Counted from the first letter of the stretch, positions 22,435 through 34,433 are shown. The stretch is DNA of 64,000 bases from Sambucus nigra (GCA_949130495.1 OX422216.1:101377967-101441966), one strand, 5' to 3'. The notes: a model not told the origin generated them from the letters alone. A program made the numbers and translations.

Positions 22435-22930
22435 TATTGATGTAAAAAACTAGATTTGATCTAATTAATTAATCACAGATAAATATGAAATAAAAATAAG
22501 ATAAAGGATTTTTAAAGTGGTTCAGCCTTATGAAAATGGCCTACATTCACTGTTTTGTATTGCTGGATGTTCTTGCCTTAATCTTGATCACAATTGCTAA
22601 TGATAAATTACCCTGTTACTGAGGGTGTTACAATATATTTATAGCCTTGGGGCTGTTAGTATGAATAGAAGATATGTCGTTATTTAATAGACATATATAT
22701 TTGTACAATAAGAATGTTCATTAAATCCGATGTTCATTGAATGTGCAGTTGTCGCTTGATCTTCCTGGCCAGATGCTCTGAACGTTAAGTAGCTCGGTAC
22801 GTTAAGTTACTGGAGGTGCTGAGTAGCTCGGTGCTGCGATTTGCTCGGTGAGTATAACCATTTACGACATAAGATGACACATGTATTCATATGATTGGTC
22901 CATGTCAGCGGACTAATTTTCGTATCAACA
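22435..22930 (-). repeat. 3' LTR of element A
   Basis: TATTGATGTAAAAAAC (the other copies begin TGTTGATG) to GTATCAACA. Terminal inverted bases TGTTGAT/ATCAACA. 496 bp. Confidence 0.9.
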
Positions 22931-22947
22931 GAAGCCCCCAATGTTTC
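22931..22947 (-). other. Polypurine tract of element A
   Basis: On the minus strand AACATTGGGGGCTTC abuts the LTR start. The same tract is seen in element B at 41627-41641. Confidence 0.75.
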
Positions 22948-23210
22948 ACAGTTGAGTTTTGATATGAGAGTGCGGAATATTTTACTCGCAAGTTGCTCGG
23001 GCACCTTTTTATGTCTTGATTAATTACAGATCTCCAACATTTAGGAATTTTCCCTTTAGTCTTGTCATTTGAGCGCGAAATGGAAAACTTGTAAATATTT
23101 TGAATCTACGACAGACGCTTGGGTATTTGCGTCTTTTTCATCATTTAACTGCCGAAAACGCAATCGTCTTTTCTAGTAATCATTTATTTTCCTGCTTCCC
23201 GATGCAAGGC

Positions 23211-23218
23211 ATTTAAAA
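23211..23218 (+). promoter_or_regulatory. TATA-like box upstream of antisense gene, element A
   Basis: ATTTAAAA about 170 bp before the ATG at 23381. Element B has TATATTTAAA at the matching place (41909), with conserved sequence around it, which argues for a real promoter facing away from the 3' LTR. Confidence 0.45.
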
Positions 23219-23408
23219 GCAATAGATACGGATCGTCATCTACTTTTCACCTCCAGATTTCTAAACTCTTTGTCTTCTCATTCTATCTTTGTATTGTCAT
23301 TTTTTCTGTCATCCGCCTTAGCAGATTTCTCAATCCCTCTGTAAGAACTTCTTCTTTCTTCTTTCTTTGCTCTAGGCACTATGGTTTATCTTATAGAATC
23401 GTTGGACT

Positions 23409-24270
23409 TATATTCTTTTTCTCTTTCTTATCTGAAATCAGTAACTCAACAAGAAACTCAGAGATGTTTTCCCCCAGAACTCACTCTCGCCATGAGATCC
23501 GGGTATCATGCGGGACAGAGGTATGGCTCACTCTGGGTGAGATCCCCACTTGTCTTTTTTGAACTTAGTAGTATAGCCTCATGCTTAGAGTATTCTTTAT
23601 ATTCTACATGAACGATTCGGATTGAACGATCACGAATTTACTTGATAGGGGTAGTTGATCCAATAATAGGGAAGTAGGTAAGTGGGAAGAAGCAGTTGGA
23701 AAAGAGATGGGCGAAAGTCCTTTGATAGCTATAGTTTAGGCAGGGGCGCAGAAGTCAAAACGTAATAAGGGCGGGCTTGAAAGGAAGATCATATTGGTGT
23801 GCAGGAGCGCCCATCTCTTTTCCAGCTGCTTCTTCCCACTTACCTACTTCCCTATTATTGGATCAACTGTTCGAGCTAACAGACTGACTGGTAGATTCTC
23901 CGATCGGGGATATTACCATATGTTCTGCCAAGGGGTGATGTGTGTTTTTATCTGATCTTTTCTCCGATAGAATTGATCGGCTTTTCCGCTTCTGTCTATC
24001 AATCTAAAAATTTCATAAAAGCAATTCTCCGATCGGGGAATAGTCCACTGTTTGTTTGATCTGACCAAGTGTCCTTCTGGCTTTTTTTTGGCCCTTGTGA
24101 ACATCTTTTCTTAATGTATTAAAGAGGGCCTCTCTAACCGGTGAAAAGTGGTGGGTGTCCACTAACGGCCATTCCTGGCTCGGCTCCGATAACGCAATTC
24201 TGGGAGGAGTCGGTAGTTGGGCACTGGATCCCTTCGGACCTGGAGAACGTGTGATGCTAGGTCGGGGCCA
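23409..24270 (+). other. Foreign insert in antisense gene, probably organellar (mitochondrial) DNA
   Basis: Absent from element B, whose exon is continuous across the same point. Composition is visibly more GC-rich and free of retrotransposon motifs. Segments such as the 'CTCCGATCGGGG' repeats (about 23899 and 24030), the GATCGGCTTTTCCGCTT stretch and the 60-bp inverted repeat have the look of plant mitochondrial intergenic sequence. No target duplication is seen, as expected for end-joined organelle DNA. The organellar origin is inference by style, not a database match. Confidence 0.45.
23654..23867. repeat. 60-bp inverted repeat with 94-bp loop
   Basis: Arms 23654-23713 and 23808-23867 are reverse complements with one mismatch by my reading. 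The repeat lies wholly within the foreign insert. Confidence 0.9.
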
Positions 24271-25541
24271 AGATGATTTTGTGATTCCCTCTTGGGTTAT
24301 TCTAGAAGAACCTCCTTGCCCTTCTGATTTATTTTCTTTAGCTGAGGGACACTAGTTACCTACCCTTTTTGTAGCAGAATGTGTCTTTTCTTTTCCGCCT
24401 AATCTCTTGTGTTTGGAGTTTTACCAATATTTTGATATTATTCCTTCAAGAGTAGCTCCAAATACATGGAGGGTAATTAATGGCATACATAGGTTAAACC
24501 AGATTCATGGGACTCGTTTAGGGATCCCTGAAATTATGTTTTGTTATAAATAGGTTACCAGTGATACTACATTTTATTTAAAAACTAGGTTTTCCAATAG
24601 AGCTTTAGTGGTCAATCTTCCCGATGCTAATAGGGATTATTTTTATCATGGAGTTATGATGAAAAATTGGCAACACCCCCCATTAAAAGGAAATGATGTT
24701 TACCAAGGTCCCAGATGTCCACTATATGGCAATGGGATAGGTTGTTTTTAATTCTTCGGTTTAGCTCCGTTTATATTTGATGAAATGCGTCACTGATGTA
24801 TTTTTTAATTTTTTTTTACAGTTGATAACAAAAGAAAGCCCCCAAAAGAGAGTGATATTAATATAAAAGATTGGAAACTCATCTGGGTTTTGCATCAATC
24901 AATTGATGGGCAGCACGTTAGAGCTGTTTCTTATTTGTTGAGATATAAAAATATTACTTCCTCTTTTATTTCTCGTCCTCTTGACCCTCCTGTGATAATT
25001 GATCTTGATCAAGTTCCTTTATCTCAAGCCGGCATAGAAGAATCTTCTTCTGATTTGGGTACCTCTATTGCTGATTTGATAACGAAGAAAAGGAGAATGC
25101 CTGAATTCTTTTCCAATGATGCTCCTGGAGTTGATGGGGCAAAGAAAAGCAAAGGGGATGTCCCATCTGAAGGGACAAAGAAAATGGATAGTACTCCATC
25201 CAAAGGAACAATTCCACCTGTCAAGAAAGTCGACAGGAAACCCCTGTTGTCCCAAAAGAGGCAGCACCTTTGATTAAAGGGGTTACTGTTACGCAAGAAG
25301 AGGCAACACCTTTGACTGAAGGTGCTCTTTTAAGGAGATTGAGGAGAGGTATTGCAGAAAGACCTATAGAAACTGCTACTCAGCCTTCTGATGTTGAGGA
25401 TCCTTCGTTGAGGGCGAAGAATCCAGCCCTCATTGCTCCGAGCTCGGCCAAAGGATTGATCAAGTCTTGGACCATTCTCGAATATTGAGCTGCTGAGGGC
25501 GGGAGAAGGTCACTGACTTAGCAGCCCAACATATTACGTCA

Positions 25542-25618
25542 GTAAGTATCACCATCCTTGCTACTTTACCTCCATATACCCTATTCATATTCTGATTTGA
25601 GCTTCTTTTCTTTTTCAG
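25542..25618 (+). other. Intron in antisense gene 1, element A
   Basis: GTAAGT donor, pyrimidine-rich tract and TTTTTCAG acceptor, 77 nt. The matching intron in element B is 43381-43455 (GTAAGT to TGTAG, 75 nt), and the flanking codons align. Confidence 0.7.
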
Positions 25619-26573
25619 TTTATGACGTGTTTTAATAGTATCTTGAAGAAAGATGAGGCTATCAAGGCTTCAACTTCCCCCAGTGGGGTGGAAGAAGATT
25701 TTGATAGGTTATCACAATCTTTGAAGAGCTCCCAACAAAAGTACGAGGAATATAAAGCTACTTGGGAGAAGAAACTTCTATCTGCAGAGACAGCTCGCCA
25801 ACAAGCTGATACAGCTCAGGACCAAGTTGTAAATGCCTCCAAGGAGTTAGAGGAAAAATTAAAGGTTGCCATTTCCAGCAAAGAAGAAGCTCATGGCAAG
25901 CTTGATGAAGCTGAACGCCGTAAGAAAGACCTAGAGGAGAAAGTGAAGCTTGCTGAGGGGCATGCTTCTTATGAGAAAGCGAAGAGAAAAGCTTCTGTGA
26001 AGAAGTCCTTCAGCTCTGGTTGGGACAAAGGATGGAACAAAGCCCTAAGTGATATTACTTACCAGATGGAGTATGAAATTTTGAAGTAATTCAGAGACAG
26101 ATGGGTCGCCGCACTGAAAGAGTTGAGTGTTGCACACGATTCTGAATTATTTTAGAAACACACTCATGGCCCTCCTCCTACTATTGACGAAGAAAAAGAG
26201 GATGAAGCTGCATCTGATGAATATTATATAGTGATAGTAGAACAAGTACCTGCAGTTACCATTCCTCAGTCCTCCGACCAAGTTTAGCAGGCTACAAATT
26301 CTTCCAAGCAACACAAACTGCCCTCCGAGCAGCCAACTTCTTCGTCCAAAGCGACCGATGACGTTGTAGGGAATAAGGAGAAGGTGTAAAGTTGTTTGGC
26401 TCTTTAATTATGTTATTCTTTTTCTTTTCCCTTTATTGTACCTTTGGTTGTACATGCTTCTCTCGTTGATTAATGAAAAGGACTTTGTCATTTATTCTGA
26501 GTTTCTCCTTTAATTGCGCTGTCTGTGTCATTGTTGATGCATTTTATTTTTTCCTTGCTAGTTTATTGCCAGG

Positions 26574-27829
26574 ATGGAACTCTTATCAGCTCATGATACA
26601 TAGTTGATGAAAAAATGTAACGATTATTTCAAAGCTGGTCACACAGACTTTACTAAATCTTAAATAATTTATATCCTCGGACCTGACACCTCTGAGCGAG
26701 CAGTGGATGCATACCAATATATAAAATGTTCATTTTATCGCGCTATAGCCAACAATGTGGATTATTATGAAATGATTGAAGACCTCCAAGGAGTGATCGA
26801 GGAGCTCCAAATTCAACACAAAGAAACCACTACACTCCTACATAAAGGTTATGAGAAAAAGTACCAACAGTTGAGTGTTGATCGGGACTATGACAAATAT
26901 ATCTTAGCCCATGAAAAGAGGGAAAGTGTGCTAAAACTTGAGATCGAGGAACATAGGAATATTTCCAAGCTGTTGGAGGAAGAGAATATTGCCTTACAAG
27001 AAGAAATGAAACAACTCAAATCTGTTTCCTTGACCTCTTCGGGAGCTTTAGTCCCAGTTAATGATGAAGTTTTTTCCTTTTTGGAAACTAAAAATGCTGC
27101 CTTGAGAGAAAAGTTGGAGACTTTGAAACGAACCGAACCTACCTCGTCTGCTCGTGGCAGAGCAAGGCCTTCTACCCGTGGTCGAGAAAGGTCTAGTTAG
27201 ATTAATATTATAGAGACAATGACCCAACTGGATTTAGAAAATCAAGACGTTCAATTGACGGTAAAAAATCAAGCCCTGGAAGAAATGTCTAGAAAATTCA
27301 AAGTCTTACCGATCAACTTTCCAAGCAAAGCTCTGTCTTGGAGAGTAAAGAGAATTTTGTGAAGAAGCTTCATCAAAATATTGAGAGATTGACATATCAA
27401 TTCCACAAACAATCGAGGGAGTTTTGGAATGCGGGATACAATGAAGCTTTGTGCCATCTCGATGCTCGGTTGAGACAATCAAATAATGAAGGGTACAAGC
27501 AAGGATGGTTGAATGCTCTTGGTGTTATGAGTCTTGAGGAAGGAAATTCCCTGTGGGATTGGTATGAACCTGGGTTTCTCAACTTACCAGTACCTCCTTT
27601 CAACTTAGACGTTAGTTAGAGTCCAGCTCATGACATACCTCAATGTTTGATCTCCAAGTACCTTGGTGATTACAATCTTTATGAAGATTATGAGATATCT
27701 CGACCTCCTCATCTGCTCGAGCGACCAAGTTCGATCAACACTAGGATGCTAGGAGATATGAATTTTATCAATTCTCCTTATGCTTTAGATGACCCTCCTA
27801 CTGGAATGGAACCTGTGCCAAAATCATAA
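26574..27829 (+). pseudogene. Antisense accessory gene 2 (or last exon of gene 1), element A: coiled-coil protein
   Basis: The sequence TTTATTGCCAGGATGGAACT (26560-26579) is conserved in element B at 47548-47567, and the CCAG/G looks like a splice acceptor right before the ATG. It may therefore be a further exon rather than a separate gene. The protein has an N-terminal MELLSAHD helix, a long Glu/Lys-rich coiled coil (about 26700-27150), an Arg/Gly/Ser basic stretch (ARGRARPSTRGRE), then a second helical part with the NEGYKQGWLNAL motif and a Pro-rich end. In-frame stops and frame shifts at about 26610, 26660, 27197 and 27300 break it. Role unknown. Confidence 0.6.
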
Positions 27830-28479
27830 GGAAAAAATCCAATAGAATAGGAAATTTGTATTGAATGGAGAAAACTTCATCTTTTGTAATTTGTTTTCCT
27901 ACGTTTAATGAATAAAAATACTATCTTTATACACTCTTCTTTCCTTGGAAATAATGTTCAAGATGTCTTTCTTATGCATATCTATCTATAGAGGGACGAT
28001 TTGTCCTATTTTGTTTTGTTTGCCTAGACCATGGAGCTTGCCCCACCTGCTGCCTAGTTGTAGTGACTTATCACCCATAAATGACTAAGCAATGGAATTA
28101 TCTTCATCCCATAATCCTACTTAGTTGTAGTAATCTTTTCCGGATTACATTGGTGCTTAGACAGTGGATGCCCCATGAGGTCACCCATCTTCTTGCCTAG
28201 TTTGGGATACCCCTTGAGGTCACCCGTGATCAAACAGGCTTTTTCTTGTATGATTGTTATGCTAACATTGTTGGAAAAATTTATTTATGCCAACCAACCG
28301 TGGCTGGTGGTTGTTGATATGTCGACCAACCGTAGTTGGTGGTTGCTGATATGCCGACCAACCATAGTTGGTGGTTTAGTGCGTAGCACGAGTACTCCGA
28401 AAAAAAATGAACAAAACGAATATGGAGAAAATCTCATCTTTATTAATAGTGAAAAAAATGAGGTACATGTGAATCTGTG
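27830..28479. other. Convergent region between antisense genes and integrase, element A
   Basis: No coding sequence. Holds short repeats of the type CCTAGTTGTAGTGACTTATC and a three-copy tandem hairpin repeat at 28293-28378. The transcripts from both strands would end here. Confidence 0.6.
28293..28378. repeat. 32-bp tandem repeat, 2.7 copies, each with a small hairpin
   Basis: Units begin ACCAACCGTGGCTGG, ACCAACCGTAGTTGG and ACCAACCATAGTTGG at 28293, 28325 and 28357. Within each, ACCAAC pairs with GTTGGT. Degenerate relatives lie at about 49330-49385 in element B. Confidence 0.85.
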
Positions 28480-30216
28480 TTACGGATAATATTTGCACAG
28501 ATGCTCCGCATTCCATGCATTTTTTAATTCTTCTCCCTCCAAGGTCTCTATTCTGTAGGTCCCAAGTCGAACAACTGTAGTTACTCGGTAGGGCCCATGC
28601 CAGTTGGCCTCTAACTTGTTATACTTCTGAATAACCTTCTTGAGAACATAATCTCCCTCTTTGAGATCACATTTCTTGACTCTTTTGTTGTAGAATATGG
28701 CAGTTCATTGCTGGTAAGCTACGTTCCTGAGTGCCACATCTTCTCTTACTTCTTCGATATCCAAGTCTAAACATCTCATCAAATCGCTTACAGGAGAGTT
28801 AAAATTAAGAACTCTGTGTGTGGGTAAGCCCAGTTCAGCTGGTATGACTACTTCGCTTCCAAAGGTTAGCATGTAGGGAGATTCCCCAGTTGTTGTTCGG
28901 GGTGTTGTGCGATAAGCCCATAACACAGAATATAGCTCGTTAATCCAGTTGCCTTTTGCATCATCCAGACGTTTCTTCAACCCGTTTAGCAGAGTTATGT
29001 TTGTTACTTCAGTTTGTCCATTGCTCTGGAGATGACCTAGTGCAGAATGGATTTTCTGGACATTGGATTGATGATAATGTGCTGCGAACTCCTCATTATC
29101 AAATTGGGTACCATAATCAGTGATGAAAGCATATGGCAGGCCATATCGGTAGATAATATGCTTCCAAATAAACTGGTAAACTCTTTCATATTACATGTCA
29201 ATGAGAGGCTCTGCTTCAACCCACTTGGTGAAATAATCAATAGCGACTACTAAATACTTGAACCTCCCTTTGGTAGTTGGCAGAGGACCGACCAAATCTA
29301 TGCCCCACTTGGAAAATGGCCAAGGGGAAGTAATGGGCATTAACAATGCCTGGGGAGTTCTTTGAATGGAAGAGAAATGTTGGCACTTATCACACTTCTT
29401 AGCGTAAGCTGTACAATCAGCTCTCATTATTGGCCAATAATATCCCTGCGTCGTTATCCTCTGCAGGAGAGTCTGACCTACTACATAAGCTCCACAAGAG
29501 CCTTCGTGAATTTCTTCCATCAAATCGTTAACTTTGAAAGGATGCACACATCTCTGTAGACCTGCTATGATACCCCTTCTATAAAAAACACTATGGTTCA
29601 GTACATACCGAGCAGCTTTAAACTTCAGGCTCTTGGCTGCAAGGTGATTAATTGGTACAACTCCTTCTTCGATATATGCCCTGACGGGGTCCATCCAAGA
29701 TGATCCCATATCCAGGGTGATAAATCTCACCATTAAATCTTCATTTATGCTTCGGTCTGTCAGAATCTCAATAGGAATCGTTCTTCGTAGCTCGGTACGA
29801 GTAGCTGAGGCTAACTGAGCTAGTGCGTCAGCTCTCACATTTTCTAATCTCGATATTCTGATCAACTGAACTGCAGTAAGAGTGGACACAATCTCCATAG
29901 CCTTCGAGTGATACCTTGACATCAAGTCTCCCTTCGCTGCGTACAATCCAAGAATATGATTTATTATTAACTGTGAGTCACTAAACACAACAACTTGCTT
30001 TGCATTCAGTGTTTTAGCTAAACTGAGGCCCACGATCATAGCTTCATATTGAGCTTCATTGTTAGAAGCTTTGAACTGGAAATGCAACGCATATTCCACA
30101 TCCAATCCATCTGGGCTGTGAATAATTATACCGGCTCCGCTGCTTGTGGCACACGAAGAGCCATCGACAAACAAATTCCATATAGGGATGCTATGATCAA
30201 ATTCTTGATCTGACAA
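28480..30216 (-). pseudogene. pol: Second (archaeal-type) RNase H and integrase of element A
   Basis: An unbroken stretch of 341 codons (30216-29191) starts with an RNase H fold: LFVDGSS (Asp), ASNNEAQYEAM (Glu), VVVFSDSQLI (Asp) and RADALAQLA (Asp), all four expected acids in place. This extra RNase H is typical of the Tat lineage. It then enters integrase with the HHCC zinc site (H-E-G near the start, CDKCQHF) and the first catalytic Asp in KWGIDLVGPLP. The remainder (29190-28480) is in other frames with stops: the second Asp (near the ITDYGTQFDN motif), the NGQTEV/E motif and a C-terminal segment with NWINELYSVLWAYRTTPR and ETLEGEE, ending at TAA 28482-28480. Confidence 0.85.
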
Positions 30217-30234
30217 AATTCTATGATGGAATAT

Positions 30235-31714
30235 TCAACACTGCCTTTTATCATCTCCTGACACTAGGTTGTTGTTTGATGGTCCTCGGTGCTCGACGTT
30301 TGTTCCCTTTGTTGCCTCTATTGATAGGAGTGGATCGGGGGTGGTATCCGATGATTCCCTAACATTCACGAGCTTCTTTGCATTAGACCCTTGTTGGTTG
30401 GCAGTATCTGGGCAAGTGAATTTTGCAATGAAATATGCTACCGCGTGCCCTTTGAGTGAGGTCCTTGGCTCATAAATAATATCATACTCTCCTAGCTCGA
30501 CTGCCCAATACAAGTCTTCCAAATTTTTATGGCTTGTGCAAAGCCTCGCTAAGTGGCATATCAGTGTACACCACTATGGTATGGTCCTAAAAATAAGGTT
30601 TTATCCTCCTACTTGCCTCTATCAATGCTAAGGCTAGCTTTTCCAACCTGGGATATCTTACCTCTGCTCCTCAGAAATCTTTACTCATATAATACACAAG
30701 TTTTTGTACTCCATCTTCAACTCTTATCAATGCTGAACTGACTGCTCTCTCAGAGACAGCTAAATGTAAGTATAATCTTTCTCCCATCACTAGCCTGGAA
30801 AGCAGGGTTGGCGTCCCAAGTATTTCTTCAAAGCTAGAAATGCCTGCTCGCACTCGTCATTCCACTCAAAAGTCTTTCTAAGCACCTTGAAGAATGGGAG
30901 CCATTTATTCGTCACTCTGGAAACGAACATGTTTAGAGCTGCAACACGCCCCGTAAGGCTTTGCACTTCCTTCTTAGTGGTTGGCGATTTCAGTTCTGGC
31001 CTTGATTTTATCAGGATTTGCCTCAATGCCGCGCTGATTCATAATGTATCCGAGGAACATGCCTTCTCGTACACCAAAAACACACTTAGTCGGGTTTAGC
31101 CTCATCTGATATTTCTCCAGTTGATCAAAAGTTTGTCTCAGATCATCTATGTGGTCTGTGGCTTTCTTGCTCTTCGTCAGCATATCATCGACATAAACCT
31201 CCATGTTGTTGCCAATTTGTTCTGTGAACACCTTATTCATCAATCGCTGGTACGTTGCACCTGTATTTCTTAGACCAAATGGCATAACATTATAATAGTA
31301 TGTACCCCTTGGGGTGATAAAAGAAGTACTTTCCCTATCTTCTTATTTCATCTTAATCTGGTTGTAGTCGGAATAAGCATCCATCAATCTCAGCAATTCA
31401 TGCCCCGAAGTAGCATCCACCAGTTGATCAAATAGGGGCAAGGGAAAATGATATTTTGGGCAGGCTTTATTGAGATATGTGAAATCTACGCACATTCTCC
31501 ATTTGTTATTCTTCTTTTTTACCATCACCACATTAGCTAGCCAATCAGGATATTTGACATTATCAATAAAGGAAGCCTTTTGTAGCTTCTCAACCTCCTC
31601 CTGGATAGCTTGGTTCTTTTCGGGGCTAAATACCCTTCTTCGTTGTTTCACTGGCTTGATCTCTTTATTAACATTTAACTCATGGCATAAGAAGGTTGGA
31701 TCTATCCCTGGCAT
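30235..31714 (-). pseudogene. pol: Reverse transcriptase and first RNase H of element A
   Basis: RT begins MPGIDPTFLCHELNVN and runs through WRMCVDFTYLNKACPK, then a frame change and MPFGLRNTGATYQRLMNKVF, with an intact YVDD site at about 31204 (EVYVDDMLTKSK). The connection (RGIEANPDKIKA) and the first RNase H (30235-30853) follow in three further frames: EVQSLTGRVAALNMFVSR, FEWNDECEQAF, then WAVELGEYDIIYEPRTSLKG. Frame changes near 31340, 30980, 30850 and 30660 make it non-functional. Confidence 0.82.
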
Positions 31715-32067
31715 ATCTTCATGACTCCATGCAAAAGCTTACATTCTATGCCTAAAAAATGTCACTAGCTCATGCTTTATTGATGGGTCCAGCGAGGCGC
31801 CAATTTGAGTTATTCATTCTGGACGTTCATCGTCCAGAATGATGTTCTCCGTTGTCTCCATAACCTGACCCTTCATAAGCTCGGACTCATCTCTGGGGTC
31901 CATAGTCTCAATCATTGCATCTTCAGACTCCTCCACTTGGTACATGGTGGTCTGTTTCTTAGATTCCTCCAATTCTTCCTGTTCAGCAGATGAATAGTAA
32001 CATTCCCGAGCTACTTTCTAGTTACCCTCACAACTCCAACTTTGAAGTTGGTCAGAAACTTCAAGCA

Positions 32068-32607
32068 TTAGTGTACCATGGATGTCACTGCCTCAAACTT
32101 TTTCAAGCCTACCCTCCCCGTGATTATGTTATAGGTTGATTGGATGTTTTTATCCATTATGAAAAAGCATACTTTTTCTATTCTACAAGCAAGCCAGGTA
32201 CCAATTAGTATATCCAAATTGATCGTCCCAAGTGGAAAGACTTTCTCGCCAGTGAAGCCAAGGAGGGGCCTATGATATGGCTCCAATTGGGATAACTTCA
32301 AATTCAAACCGTCAAAGCACGGGTAGAACATGATGTCTGCAGAGCTACCATTATCTATCAATACTGGTGAGATCACCACATCCTTCATCCTCATCTTGAC
32401 AACCAAGGGATCATTGTGAGGATATAAGGCACCTTCCAGGTCATTTTTGGAAAAACCAATGACCAGTTTATCCTTGTTCACCTTCCTCGGGAAATCATCT
32501 TCAGTCAAATTTATGCGTTGTATATAAGAACAAACTTGGGCCTCATTGAGGTAAGCCTTCCTTTTAGCCATGTGATCCCCACCTCCTGCATCCCCACATG
32601 TAATCAC
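32068..32607 (-). pseudogene. pol: Aspartic protease of element A
   Basis: 179 codons with the retropepsin site VLIDNGSSADIMF; the Tat-lineage proteases use DxGSSAD in this way. The flap-like region PLLGFTGEKVFPLG and the terminal YNIITGRVGLKKFEAV (family YNxIlGRPxL) follow. It would release gag and pol proteins. The frame is open but is separated from gag and RT by stops. Confidence 0.8.
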
Positions 32608-32655
32608 ATTACATTCAAATTATCCAAAATGGATTGAAAATACCTCGCGTTCGGG

Positions 32656-34373
32656 TTACCTTGGCCTTTTGGGAAGGTCGGGGTCATCTTCTGGATCATC
32701 TTCATGGTCCCTTTTCTTATTATATTTTGCTTGGCGAGGAGATTTGGACCTTTGCCTTTTGTTTTCGTTAGCCTTTTTATCATTTTGACGATCAACGTCC
32801 CTGCTCAATTTTCCCCGTCGTATAAGTGCTTCGATCTCATTCTGGAGAGCTATACAACGCTTGGTCATATGACCATGATCTCTATGGAACTCGTAATATT
32901 TGGACTTATCCCTCTTATCCGGGGCCGTCCTCATTTTCTTCGGCCAGTTTAATTCCTCGCTGTTCTTAATCTCCTCCAGAATGTGATTGATATCCACCTT
33001 TAAGGGAGTATAATTCCCATACTTCTTCAACTGATCTAGAGTTTGCCTTTCGGCTTCTTACTTCCCCCATTATGCTTTTGGTCTTTCCTCTCAGTTTTAA
33101 CTGTAGCTTTTGTCTCTGCTTTCGCATCAGTATTCTTCTTCGCATTAATAGCCTCTTAGGCGTTCATGATCTTAGCTGCCTTTGCCATCAGTTCTGCCAT
33201 GGTCTTGGGGGGATCTTTGGCCAGTTTATAGTATAACTTATTGGGTAACAGGCCACTCATCAGAGCTGTATTGGTTATCTTCTCCTCGTAGTCGATTACC
33301 TCAAGCTTCTCATTATTAAAACGAGTGATATAATCCCTGGTGCTCTCTCCTGCTTTCTGCCTTACACTCAGTAGATGTGCTACTCTCTTTACTAGCTTTG
33401 CTCCAAAATATAAATTCCCTATGAAGAGCTCTGCCAATTAATGGAATGTAGAGATCTCCCCCCGAGGAAGGTTGTTATACCATATTTAGGCTGACCTGGT
33501 GATAGTTCCCAAAAATGCTCTGCACTGCATCTCATCAGGAATGGCGTAGATATCAGAAGTAGCTTGGTACTGCTCTATGTGAAGGACGGGATCAGTTTTT
33601 CCATCGTATTTAGGCGTTACTACAAGAGCTTTAAATTTTGATGGTGTGGCAAAATCCATAATTACCTGGACAAAGGGTGATCCCTTGACGAAAGTTCTTT
33701 GGAGAGGGTTCTTGGCCTTAGCCATTTCCCCTAACATGTCCTCCAACCTTTGAATGGAGCCCTTCCATGCATTATATCCAGCCTCGTACCTATTCGTCCG
33801 AGCAACAGATCGTGCTGAATTCTCCTCTTGGGATCTTTCATTACGAGTTACTGGTCGTGATTGGGCAGAACCTTCTCATAGATCATCTGGTCGTTGAGAA
33901 TTTCTCGATGCAATCCTAGGAGGGTTTCTATTCCTCCTAGGTCCCAAACGGTCAAAGGTAGAGGCTCTGCTCAACCTCTCCAGAGCGCTTGTTCGTTCTG
34001 GGGCTAGAGTAATATTTCATTGAGAATATGTAGCTCTTATAGAAGAGGTATGGCCAGGCTAATAAGAGGGATCATTGGTCCCCTCAGTATGATGAGACCC
34101 AGTGTGTCAGGACTGAGAAACATTTGGGAATAGCGTACGTCTGGTCCTTGAAGATGACAAATGAGTGGGTCTCTGGATGCTTCGTTCACTTGACTGGGCA
34201 AGTGCGCCATTACGAACGGTCTGAATGAGTTGACGCATGGTCTATTGCATATTTGTTTACCCTTAGGCTAAATTGGCTACCATGCCAGTAAGATCCTGAA
34301 GAGTTGGGGGAGCAGATGGATTAGGGGGAACTCGGTCATTGTTCCTGTTACTAGATTCTGGGATTTTAGCCAT
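32656..34373 (-). pseudogene. gag: gag of element A
   Basis: The ATG at 34373 starts MAKIPESSNRNNDR, matching element B at 55364. An Arg/Ser-rich N-terminal part is followed by the gag core: FKALVVTPKYDGKTDPVLHIEQY, CRAFLGT, then (other frame, 33437-33156) LLSVRQKAGESTRDYITRFNNE. A C-terminal knuckle-like segment KYYEFHRDHGHMTKRCIALQNEIEALIRRGKL lacks the first Cys (Tyr), and the basic tail is KRQRSKSPRQ. At least five stops or frame changes. Confidence 0.8.
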
Positions 34374-34410
34374 TTGCGATGAATATGTTAGTGAAAACGC
34401 TACGTATAGT

Positions 34411-34433
34411 CGTTCCCACAGACGGCGTCAATC
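34411..34433 (-). promoter_or_regulatory. Primer binding site of element A
   Basis: On the minus strand, directly after the LTR, ATTGACGCCGTCTGTGGGAA. The family form is TTGGCGCCGTCTGTGGGAA; element B has ATTGGCTCCGTCTGTGGGAA. This fixes the orientation of the element. Confidence 0.75.

Larger units (their letters stand above)
23381..26399 (+). pseudogene. Antisense accessory gene 1 of element A (gypsy-type-transposon-like domain plus coiled coil)
   Basis: Runs opposite to gag-pol. The ATG at 23381 and first eight codons match element B, then about 860 bp of foreign DNA interrupts. From 24271 the frame resumes with a domain (FYQYFDI..., NTWRV-NG-HRLNQIHG) resembling the 'putative gypsy type transposon' family (PF04195). 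An intron ends with a T-rich tract and ACAG at 24821. The next exon (24822-25541) is charged, has a KKRRMP nuclear-signal-like motif and repeats rich in Lys/Pro, and a 1-base loss near 25245 relative to element B. A clear GTAAGT...TTTCAG intron spans 25542-25618. The last exon is a coiled coil plus an acidic, Gln/Ser-rich tail ending TAA 26397-26399. Stops near 24552, 26086 and in the tail show it is broken. Function unknown; a nuclear protein from such a gene is reported for maize Grande. Confidence 0.68.

Noticed and set aside
23654..23867. Inverted repeat as a MITE
   Set aside because: No target duplication at the arm ends, and the repeat is inside a larger segment that is itself foreign; an organellar origin fits somewhat better. 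Not fully excluded.
29037..31993. Many plus-strand open frames of 60-90 codons opposite the pol gene of element A (also 50704-53843 in B)
   Set aside because: They are the reverse strand of RT, RNase H and integrase codons and show no family features of their own.
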